The notes below the pieces were generated by a model. That model did no database searches, had not been told where the DNA came from, and saw nothing but the letters and a program-made list of their open reading frames with translations. 19,087 nucleotides of DNA from assembly GCA_964650885.1 (NCBI GenBank), contig CAZYXG010000049.1:1-19087 (forward strand), given 5' to 3'. A program made the position numbers and the translations under genes. Shown one piece after another: positions 1 to 6,325 of this stretch. The DNA comes from JAPLFM01 sp964650885. GTDB taxonomy: Bacteria; Bacteroidota; Ignavibacteria; Kapaibacteriales; UBA2268. Position 1 is the stretch's first letter. Each line of letters opens with the position of its first letter.

Positions 1-1
1 T

Positions 2-61
2 TCTAAATTAGAGAAGAAATCAGTCGAAAGTATATTGAATTCAATTTTGGAAATGAAATAG
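2..61 (+). CDS. C-terminal end of a truncated unknown gene
   Basis: One plus-strand frame is open from the window edge to a TAG at 59-61 and encodes 19 residues (SKLEKKSVESILNSILEMK). The tail is charged and helix-forming, as often seen at the end of a bacterial protein. It lies upstream of a bidirectional hairpin terminator and converges with nuoC, which is a sensible arrangement for a real gene end. The stretch is too short to identify, and a chance open frame is possible. Confidence 0.35.
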   Translation, partial: SKLEKKSVESILNSILEMK

Positions 62-169
62 CAAAATATTTTCGTAAAATGTTGCAAACATCACCAGACT
101 ATTTATAGAATTTCAAAAGCACTTATATGATTGCAAATTAGCAATTTAAAGTAAATCTATCCCCTACCC

Positions 170-207
170 AAAAAAAATCCAATTCTTTTTGAATTGGACT
201 TTTTTTA
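170..207. terminator. Bidirectional intrinsic terminator downstream of nuoC
   Basis: A perfect 8-bp stem, TCCAATTC (178-185) with GAATTGGA (191-198), encloses a five-T loop. It is followed on the plus strand by CTTTTTTT and preceded by a run of eight A, so each strand reads a hairpin followed by a U-tract. It starts only a few bases past the nuoC stop (213-215) and also faces the plus-strand reading frame ending at 61. It most likely terminates both convergent transcripts. Confidence 0.85.
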
Positions 208-212
208 ATTCT

Positions 213-743
213 TTACTTTGTCGCACCATATTTTTCAGGGTATGGAGGCAATGGAAGAGATTCTGGAATACCCATAAGTGGGAAATCTTTTCTCAATGGA
301 TGGATTGGTTCTTTAGTGTCTGGATCCACATAATCTTCTGGCATATAGAATCTACGCAAATCTGGGTGTCCTATGAATTTAACTCCATACATATCGAAAG
401 TTTCTCTTTCGTACCAGTTAGCTGATTCCCAAACGTCAGTAACCGAATCGCAAGTCAAATCGCTTTCGTCCACAGCCACTTTCACTCTAAGTCTATGCAG
501 CAAATCAAGTGAGTAGAGGAAATATACCACTTCAAATCTATTTTTCTTTTTCAGCCAGTCCACAGCAGTCACATCTCGCAACTGATTAAACGCTGTTTTC
601 GGGTTATCTCGCAAAGCTGTAGCCACTTCTACGATTTTATTTTTGGGAACTGTTACAGTCAATTGCTCTTTAAATTCATAAAATTCAATGTCTTGGCAAA
701 TTGGACTAAGTAGTTCAGTTACTATTTCTTTAGATATGTACAA
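213..743 (-). CDS. nuoC: NADH-quinone oxidoreductase subunit C (30 kDa subunit)
   Basis: NuoC is a peripheral-arm subunit of respiratory complex I; it sits beside NuoD and helps form the connecting module between the NADH-oxidising arm and the quinone site. The 176-residue product has the usual family length. It carries the family signature around residues 109-131 (NWYERETFDMYGVKF then GHPDLRR), followed by the YMPEDYVDP and HPLRKDFP segments typical of the C-terminal part. The start is TTG at 741-743: no ATG precedes it in frame, and AAAAGGAG lies seven bases upstream. The gene appears monocistronic, with its own promoter upstream and a terminator directly downstream. This is unusual, because nuoC normally lies between nuoB and nuoD. 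Nothing in the sequence suggests decay, so it is probably functional with other nuo genes elsewhere. Confidence 0.96.
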   Translation of the reverse strand: MYISKEIVTELLSPICQDIEFYEFKEQLTVTVPKNKIVEVATALRDNPKTAFNQLRDVTAVDWLKKKNRFEVVYFLYSLDLLHRLRVKVAVDESDLTCDSVTDVWESANWYERETFDMYGVKFIGHPDLRRFYMPEDYVDPDTKEPIHPLRKDFPLMGIPESLPLPPYPEKYGATK

Positions 744-758
744 AATATTGCTCCTTTT
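744..758 (-). promoter_or_regulatory. Ribosome binding site that fixes the TTG start of nuoC
   Basis: Read on the minus strand, AAAAGGAG occupies 758-751 and is followed by the seven-base spacer CAATATT and then TTG. The strength and spacing support TTG as the true initiator. This is a clearer Shine-Dalgarno than at most other genes of the window. Confidence 0.75.
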
Positions 759-765
759 ATTTATT

Positions 766-796
766 CAAAAATATAATTTTGAAAGGAAGAATAAAA
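766..796 (-). promoter_or_regulatory. Putative nuoC promoter, Bacteroidota type
   Basis: On the minus strand, TATTTTTG (773-766) matches the -7 consensus TAnnTTTG. TTTT (796-793) lies exactly 19 bases upstream, one mismatch from the -33 consensus TTTG. Transcription would begin near 759, leaving a very short leader that still contains the ribosome binding site. It overlaps the opposing riboswitch promoter. Confidence 0.5.
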
Positions 797-808
797 GCAT
801 TAATTTTG
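778..808 (+). promoter_or_regulatory. Promoter of the cobalamin-riboswitch operon
   Basis: TTTG (778-781), a 19-base spacer (782-800) and TAATTTTG (801-808) match the Bacteroidota primary-sigma consensus TTTG-N19-TAnnTTTG at every defined position. Transcription would start around 813-816, about ten bases before the first strand of riboswitch stem P1 at 826. The position is right for a full aptamer to be transcribed. Confidence 0.75.
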
Positions 809-825
809 AAAAAGTTAATTGATAA

Positions 826-1016
826 ATGTTTTTGGTTTTGTTTTCGAACAAATTAAAAGGGAAGCAAGTGTAAATCTTGCACGGTAGCGCCGCTGTAATG
901 GATGACAATTTTTCCAAGTTTCTTCGCCATTTCCACAGAAGAAACAGCCACTGAGCCAAGCTCGGGAAGGCGGAAAAGGAGGATGATTCCGAAGTCAGAA
1001 TATCTGCCAAAAAACA
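826..1016 (+). ncRNA. Cobalamin (vitamin B12) riboswitch aptamer
   Basis: The cis-regulatory RNA carries the conserved landmarks of the cobalamin family in order. P1 pairs roughly 827-835 with 1007-1016. The GGGAA segment and stem GCAAG/CTTGC around TGTAAAT follow (859-880), then the ACGGTAGCGCCGCTGTAATG core (881-900). An 8-bp stem GTTTCTTC/GAAGAAAC (918-925/938-945) leads to the GCCACTG segment (947-953), the small hairpin GAGC-CAA-GCTC (953-963), GGGAAGGCGG (964-973), and the B12 box AGTCAGAATATCTGCC (993-1008). It lies directly upstream of the five-gene B12 uptake operon. Whether it prefers adenosyl- or methyl/hydroxocobalamin cannot be told by eye. Confidence 0.95.
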
Positions 1017-1105
1017 CTCATTGATTCAGACTTGTCGCTAAACAGGTTCAATGAGGCTAAAATCTAATCTTCACAAATTTCTTAGATTTTCCCTCATTAT
1101 ATTTT
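1017..1105 (+). promoter_or_regulatory. Riboswitch expression platform: antiterminator versus terminator
   Basis: Two hairpins compete. The first pairs CTCATTGA (1017-1024) with TCAATGAG (1048-1055), with an inner five-pair helix 1031-1035/1042-1046. The second pairs ATGAGG (1051-1056) with CCTCAT (1092-1097), then after a small internal loop AAAATCTAA (1059-1067) with TTAGATTTT (1082-1090), and is followed by TATATTTTTA. Bases 1051-1055 cannot be in both. The second has the form of an intrinsic terminator and would stop transcription before the first gene; the first would prevent this. By analogy with other cobalamin riboswitches, bound B12 should favour the terminator. The coupling to the aptamer, which ends at 1016, is inferred. 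Confidence 0.8.
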
Positions 1106-1133
1106 TACACACTTTATTATAAAAGGTCTTTTT

Positions 1134-2555
1134 ATGAGATTTTTAAGAATTTTTGTATTCTTTATTTGCGTTTCTTCTGCCTATTCTTGGCCAAGTGTAA
1201 GTTTCAAAGAAAAAGTAGAAGTAGGTTTGCAGCCTTTAGCTGTTAATTTTGATTCTAAAACTAATTTATATCATATCTTTTGCAATGGCGATGATAAAAA
1301 TTACAACGGCAAAATTGATGAGGGCGACACTCCCCCATCTTGGTGGACACTTAAATATGACAATAACAATTTAATTAAAACTAAAGTAAAAGAATTTACA
1401 AACGGATATTTCCAATTCCCATTAAGAGTTGATTTCCTTGATGCTAATGATTTTAGCGATAGACTTGTATATATTCCTTTTGCCGACGAAACTGATGCCA
1501 ATTTTAAAGTAACTAAATCTGGTTATATTCAATCGTTATCTCTGGATGATTTCGAAGTGGTGGACGATAATGTTTGTGGTTTTAAAGGAGAAGCAGTTGC
1601 TTCTTATGGTCCACACTTATTAATCCCCAAAAACCCTGCTGACGGTAGCGAAGGCGAGGTAATAGTGTTTAACTTGGCTATCAAAAAACCACTGCAAACT
1701 ATAAAAGCTGGAAAAATGGTACAAGAAGCTCAGGCATTCTCCGACGCAAATGGTAAACTTAGATTGGCAGCTTTCAGTTTAGGAAGCTTTGGTGCAGATT
1801 CTTCTATTTTGCATATTGCCGAAGTGCCTCACACACAAGATTTTACTTTCACTGATTTCAAAATTGGTAAAACTCCTAATCATTTAGCAATAAATAAAGG
1901 CAAAGTAGTAGTTACATTAAATGGTAGCCATGAAGTCTTATTCAAAGATATAACAAAGCTAGAAGTTGCACCAACTATATTTAAAACGGGTACAACTGGA
2001 TTTAATGGCCCAAGAGAAACTGTTTTTCTAGAAGCTTACAACATCTTTTTAACTACTACATATAATGGTGAACTACTTTGGAAAGCTGACTATCAAACAG
2101 AATTCCAAAGAGTAGAGGCATCGAGTAAAAACATAAAAGCAGCATTGGAAGGAATAGTCGCTAGAGAAGGTATTGGAAATGTTGTAGTGGCAAGTCCTTA
2201 CGACACTACCTATAATAAAGAAAACGGTGGTGTTTATATTTTTGATAAATTAGAAAATACAAGTGTTGAAGAAATTCAAACCAAAGCAAATGATAAATCT
2301 TTGATTTTCCCAAATCCAGTTCGTAGCAAGTTGAAATTAAATTTATCACAAGATGATTTGAATGCTTTTTATAGTGTCCGAATTACTGACAACACTGGCT
2401 CTGTGGTTTATTCAAGTAATGAAATGGGTTATACTTTAGCGAATGGTATCGCTGTTGTCAGTTTGAATTTACAGACTAATGGTTGCTACTTCCTTACTTT
2501 ACAATCGTCAAATAACACACTAATTTCCTCACCATTCATTTATTTGAGTGAGTAA
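1134..2555 (+). CDS. Secreted T9SS-sorted protein of the B12 operon, probable beta-propeller
   Basis: This is the first gene behind the riboswitch; the family is not recognised. The 473-residue product begins with a signal peptide (residues 1-18, cleavage near AYS). A calcium-loop motif of EF-hand/dockerin type lies at residues 54-65 (D54, N56, N58, G59, I61, D62, D65), followed by PPSWW. The body to about residue 375 consists of short beta-strand-like segments such as KVVVTLNGSHEVLFKD, suggesting a propeller. Residues 388-473 form a T9SS type A sorting domain with FPNP at 392-395 and a late GCYFLTL motif. The protein is therefore likely exported to the cell surface or released. Its place before a BtuB-like receptor suggests cobalamin or cobalamin-protein capture, which is inference. 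ATG has AAAAGG about six bases upstream. Confidence 0.9.
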   Translation: MRFLRIFVFFICVSSAYSWPSVSFKEKVEVGLQPLAVNFDSKTNLYHIFCNGDDKNYNGKIDEGDTPPSWWTLKYDNNNLIKTKVKEFTNGYFQFPLRVDFLDANDFSDRLVYIPFADETDANFKVTKSGYIQSLSLDDFEVVDDNVCGFKGEAVASYGPHLLIPKNPADGSEGEVIVFNLAIKKPLQTIKAGKMVQEAQAFSDANGKLRLAAFSLGSFGADSSILHIAEVPHTQDFTFTDFKIGKTPNHLAINKGKVVVTLNGSHEVLFKDITKLEVAPTIFKTGTTGFNGPRETVFLEAYNIFLTTTYNGELLWKADYQTEFQRVEASSKNIKAALEGIVAREGIGNVVVASPYDTTYNKENGGVYIFDKLENTSVEEIQTKANDKSLIFPNPVRSKLKLNLSQDDLNAFYSVRITDNTGSVVYSSNEMGYTLANGIAVVSLNLQTNGCYFLTLQSSNNTLISSPFIYLSE

Positions 2556-4422
2556 GGGTCTATTCATAGTCTTATTATTTTTGCATTATCAACTGTCTGC
2601 TTCGGATTCACTTAATCCGAAGCAGACGGTTATAGTAGATGGATTTGTAGAAAAGCAAATTACTCCAAGTTTACCAGTTACAACTTATAGTATTAAATCC
2701 TTAAACATAGCTCAAACAAATCAAATTTCAACTCTCTTAACAAACGTTTCGGGAATATATTTAAGAGATTATGGTGGAGCTGGAGCTATGAAAACAATTT
2801 CGTTGCACGGTGGTAGCGGAAATCAAGCAGCAATTCTTCTGAATGGATTCAAACTTTATGAAAACGCAAATGGTGGGTTTAATTTGAATAAATTGCTCAC
2901 ACAAAGCATTTCTAGTATATCCATTATAGAAAGTGGCTTCTCTACTTTGGTTGGCTCCAATGCAATGTCTGGCGGTGTAATGATGAATGCTAACGCAAAT
3001 ACTGATGGGAAAATTATATTAGGTCTTTCTCAAAGTTCGTTTAATGGTTTTGAGGGACTTGCAAGTTTCACTAGTCAAATAGGGAATTATCGCAATTCAT
3101 TTTTTTTGAATGGTACAATTTCCAAGAACGACTTCCCTGTTACAACTAAGATATATTCTAAGGATACTACTTTCAATAGAATGAATAATGAATTCAATCA
3201 ATTTTCTATAACAAATGTGTTAGAAAATTATACTAAAAATGCAGATGATTTTAAACAAAAGCTTTACTTGAATTATGTAAATTCATATTCTGGAGTACCT
3301 GGTGCTATTTTGCAAGGAGGCGAAGTGAACCAAACATCTTTTTTAAATGAAAACCAAATACTACTAATTTCAAATTTTGAAAACAACAATCTAAATTTTA
3401 TGATAGGTGGCAAGTATAGCCAAATGACTTATTTCGATGAAAACACTCTGACTGCTTCTAATTCATATAATAATTACTTAAACACTAATTTGCAGACTCG
3501 GCTCAATTATAATTTGAATTTATTCGAAAAAGAATTTAAATTTTCAACAGAAGCAAATTTTGATATTTTCAATGGCTTGCTTTCTCAAATCAATACAATA
3601 GAAACTAAAAAAAGATATACTTTTGCAATTGGGTTTGTTCGAGATATAGAATTAGAGAATAATTTGAAAGTTTACTTGAGTTCAAGGGCAGATTTCATTT
3701 CTGACTTCAAACGTGAATTTTCTGCAAATTTTGGCTTAACTAAAAATTATAATGATTTGTTTCTAAGTTTCAATTTTGGACGTAATTTCCGTTTCCCTGC
3801 TTTCAACGAAATGTATTATTTCAATTTTGGCAATCTGAACATACAGCCGGAAAACAGTTTAAATATTAATTCAGAAATAAAATACTCAATCACAGATAAA
3901 CTAATGATTCAATCAAATGTATATAGCAATTTTATAAACAATAAAATACTATCAATTCCCAGAAATGCTATAAGCTGGACTACACAAAATATTGATAATA
4001 ATATAACTTATGGTATAGATATCAAATTGCATTACATAGAAAACAATATCAAAAGCACTATCTCATATTGCTATTTAAATGCACAAAACAGCAGCAGCAA
4101 CGATTATTTCAAAGGTAAGCAACTTCCCTATACAAACAATCATCAAGTGAACGCTTCTATTATTTATAATCTCAATTATATAGATGCTCAATTAATATAT
4201 AGTTTTATTGGAGAAAGATACTCCGATTTGAATAACTCAAGTAATTTGAAACTATCACCTGTAAATTTAATTAATTTAAACTTATCTACAAATAAAACAT
4301 TATTAGAAAAATATACTATTAGTTTATCTTTAAATAACTTATTAAACCAGCAATATGAAATGATATTAAATTTCCCAATGCCTAATTTTAATTATAGATT
4401 CAACTTTGGAGCAAGTTTATGA
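2548..4422 (+). CDS. TonB-dependent outer-membrane receptor, BtuB-like (vitamin B12)
   Basis: The product would import cobalamin across the outer membrane using TonB-ExbBD energy. The 624-residue protein has a signal peptide (about residues 1-18), a TonB-box-like segment QTVIVDGF just after it, and a plug domain with LLTNVSGIYLRDYGG, ISLHGGSGNQAAILLNG and later GSNAMSGGV (about residues 60-150). A long aromatic, strand-rich barrel with a typical receptor ending (LNNLLNQQYE, then YRFNFGASL) follows. GTG at 2548 is the only workable start: the preceding in-frame codon is TGA, and the start overlaps the upstream gene by 8 nt, implying translational coupling. Assignment to B12 rests on the riboswitch and the BtuG-like partner downstream; fold alone would not distinguish it from a siderophore receptor. 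Confidence 0.93.
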   Translation: MSKGLFIVLLFLHYQLSASDSLNPKQTVIVDGFVEKQITPSLPVTTYSIKSLNIAQTNQISTLLTNVSGIYLRDYGGAGAMKTISLHGGSGNQAAILLNGFKLYENANGGFNLNKLLTQSISSISIIESGFSTLVGSNAMSGGVMMNANANTDGKIILGLSQSSFNGFEGLASFTSQIGNYRNSFFLNGTISKNDFPVTTKIYSKDTTFNRMNNEFNQFSITNVLENYTKNADDFKQKLYLNYVNSYSGVPGAILQGGEVNQTSFLNENQILLISNFENNNLNFMIGGKYSQMTYFDENTLTASNSYNNYLNTNLQTRLNYNLNLFEKEFKFSTEANFDIFNGLLSQINTIETKKRYTFAIGFVRDIELENNLKVYLSSRADFISDFKREFSANFGLTKNYNDLFLSFNFGRNFRFPAFNEMYYFNFGNLNIQPENSLNINSEIKYSITDKLMIQSNVYSNFINNKILSIPRNAISWTTQNIDNNITYGIDIKLHYIENNIKSTISYCYLNAQNSSSNDYFKGKQLPYTNNHQVNASIIYNLNYIDAQLIYSFIGERYSDLNNSSNLKLSPVNLINLNLSTNKTLLEKYTISLSLNNLLNQQYEMILNFPMPNFNYRFNFGASL

Positions 4423-5276
4423 AGTACTTATTTTTAATGTTATGGGCTTCAACTTGCTTTGCAGGCGAATTTATTGATACTGTTTATTCATATAAATTTG
4501 GAATTAATGTTGATTGCGGTCAAGACACAATGTATTTCCCCAAAAACATATTTGGTCCTCCCTCAATAAATGCAAAGTATGAAACTCCAGCAGCAATGCC
4601 AAGCGAAGTTCTTTGTATTGGGTTTGGTGGAGAAATTGTAATTGGAATTAAAGAAAAAATAATATTAGATGAGCCAGGCTTTGATTTCAAAATATTTGAA
4701 AATGCCTTCTTGAATCCTATTAATTCCAAAATATTTGCTGAACCTGCAATTGTCTCTGTTAGTCAAGATGGGATAAATTACTTCGATTTTCCATTTGATT
4801 ATTCAACATTAAAAGGTTGTGCTGGCATTACTCCAGTAATTGGAAGCAATGACCCATTTAGCCAAGACACAATTTCTGGAGATGGATTTGATTTGAAAAC
4901 CATTGGTCTATCTTGGGTTAAATATATTAAAATAAAAGATATTACTAATGAGATTTACAAAGATAAAAGCCATCTTTTTTACGATATTTCATTATCTGGT
5001 TTCGATTTAGATGCTGTTGCTATTCTCCACTTGGGAAATTTAGAAGCTACATCAGTAAAGTCAGAACTTAGTAATTTCTCAATCAATGCAAGTTTATTTA
5101 TTGCGAATCAGCCAGTCAATTTAACTATTTATGATTTAAATGGAATTGAAATTTACAACAACAATAACTGCTTAAATTTGAATTTAAATCAATTCAAATC
5201 ACAATTTCTTTTAGTAAAAGTTATTTCAAATGCTAATACTAGTTATACGAAGTATATTAATTTGGGAATAAATTAA
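4419..5276 (+). CDS. Secreted cell-surface protein of the B12 uptake locus, T9SS-like tail
   Basis: The 285-residue protein has a signal peptide (residues 1-15, cleavage after CFA). Its body carries a motif I associate with 'cell surface protein' entries near Bacteroidota B12 receptors: DEPGFDFKIFENA (85-97), VSVSQDGINYFDF (112-124), GDGFDLKTIGLSWVKYIKI (154-172) and GFDLDAVAILHLGN (194-207). From about residue 210 the tail resembles a short T9SS type A sorting domain (LTIYDLNGIEIYNN, then FLLVKVIS), without the usual N-terminal NPF/FPNP motif. It overlaps the receptor gene in an ATGA junction and the next gene in TAATG. A B12-binding role similar to that of the Bacteroides accessory surface proteins is plausible but inferred from context. 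Confidence 0.85.
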   Translation: MKYLFLMLWASTCFAGEFIDTVYSYKFGINVDCGQDTMYFPKNIFGPPSINAKYETPAAMPSEVLCIGFGGEIVIGIKEKIILDEPGFDFKIFENAFLNPINSKIFAEPAIVSVSQDGINYFDFPFDYSTLKGCAGITPVIGSNDPFSQDTISGDGFDLKTIGLSWVKYIKIKDITNEIYKDKSHLFYDISLSGFDLDAVAILHLGNLEATSVKSELSNFSINASLFIANQPVNLTIYDLNGIEIYNNNNCLNLNLNQFKSQFLLVKVISNANTSYTKYINLGIN

Positions 5277-6325
5277 TGCTCAAATTTTTACTATATATTG
5301 TATTAATCTTGTCATTATTTGCTTGCAACACTGATAATCCAATCACTAACAACATCAATCCAAATGCTAAGCAAGCAATAGTGCTATGCGAAGGACTTTG
5401 GGGATACGACAACTCAACTATTGATTTGATTGATTTAGACTCAGGCTTAGTTCAAAAGCAGTTTTTCGAGTCCGAAAATGGATTTAATCTTGGCGATACA
5501 GGAACTGACATTGTGCTATTTGAAGGCTTTTATTACGTAAGTGTTACCAGTTCACATTCTATTGAAAAAATTGAAGCTAAGAGCTTAAAATCAGACTCTC
5601 GTTTGAAACTAGATTTCAAATCAGAGCCACGCTATATTACAATTTGCTCACAAAATGAAGCATACTACACAGACCTAAAACAAAACTTATTAGTAAAGTT
5701 CAATCCAACTACAATGCAAAAATTAGCTGAAGTTAAAGTTGGTGCTGCTCCAGAAGGAATTGCACACAATTCAGATTACATTTTTGTAGCAAACTCAGGG
5801 CTTGGCGATTATAAAAAAAATGACCCATTAGCTGGCTATTTATCAATCATTTCTCGTAAAAGTTTTTCAATTGTCAAGAACGAGTATATTGGGTTCAATC
5901 CATATCAAGTGCAAATTGATTCAATCAGCCAAAAGATTTATGTGTCATATCGCAATCTACCCTCTCAACCAGACTCTCTCGGTGGAATTGTGGAAATCAA
6001 TCCCCTTTTTTTAACCAAAGAAAGGGAATGGAAAATGCGAATCACAAAATTTATTATTGATAATTTCAACAATTCTATTTTTCTCGTTAATGATTTTGGG
6101 TTAATGTCGTTAAATTTGGGGTCTGGTGTTTCTAAAAATTTGCTTACAAAATCTGGCAAAGACAATTGGTATGCTCTTGCATTGCAAACTCCAAATTTAC
6201 TTTGGGTTTGCAATGCTAAAAATTATACAGTTGACGGAGAAGTATTTTGTTTTAACTTAAAAGAGAACTCAGTCGTCAGTAGCTTAAAAGTAAGTATAAA
6301 TCCCAATAATATTCTCTTCAAATAA
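5276..6325 (+). CDS. BtuG-like surface lipoprotein, seven-bladed propeller, B12 capture
   Basis: The 349-residue protein has a lipoprotein signal (residues 1-16) with the modified cysteine at C17 and an acidic residue at +3 (CNTD), consistent with an outer-membrane, possibly surface-exposed, lipoprotein. The body has the YncE/DUF5074-like propeller pattern: IVLCEGLWGYDNSTIDLID (35-53), NLGDTGTDIVLFEGFYYVSV (71-90), then EPRYITIC and APEGIAHNSDYIFVANSG. This layout resembles Bacteroides BtuG, a surface lipoprotein that binds cobalamin very tightly and caps BtuB. It starts in a TAATG overlap with the preceding gene and ends in TAATG with the UvrA-like gene. Operon context under a B12 riboswitch makes this the best-supported functional assignment of the module; orthology to BtuG itself is not proven. 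Confidence 0.85.
   Translation: MLKFLLYIVLILSLFACNTDNPITNNINPNAKQAIVLCEGLWGYDNSTIDLIDLDSGLVQKQFFESENGFNLGDTGTDIVLFEGFYYVSVTSSHSIEKIEAKSLKSDSRLKLDFKSEPRYITICSQNEAYYTDLKQNLLVKFNPTTMQKLAEVKVGAAPEGIAHNSDYIFVANSGLGDYKKNDPLAGYLSIISRKSFSIVKNEYIGFNPYQVQIDSISQKIYVSYRNLPSQPDSLGGIVEINPLFLTKEREWKMRITKFIIDNFNNSIFLVNDFGLMSLNLGSGVSKNLLTKSGKDNWYALALQTPNLLWVCNAKNYTVDGEVFCFNLKENSVVSSLKVSINPNNILFK

Noticed and set aside
189..425. Plus-strand open frame of 78 codons
   Set aside because: It is the antisense shadow of nuoC, starting inside or beside the terminator hairpin, and its tryptophan- and phenylalanine-rich product looks non-biological.
765..1010. Minus-strand open frame of 81 codons over the riboswitch
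   Set aside because: It is antisense to a well-conserved cobalamin aptamer, has no recognisable protein features, and would run through the divergent promoters.
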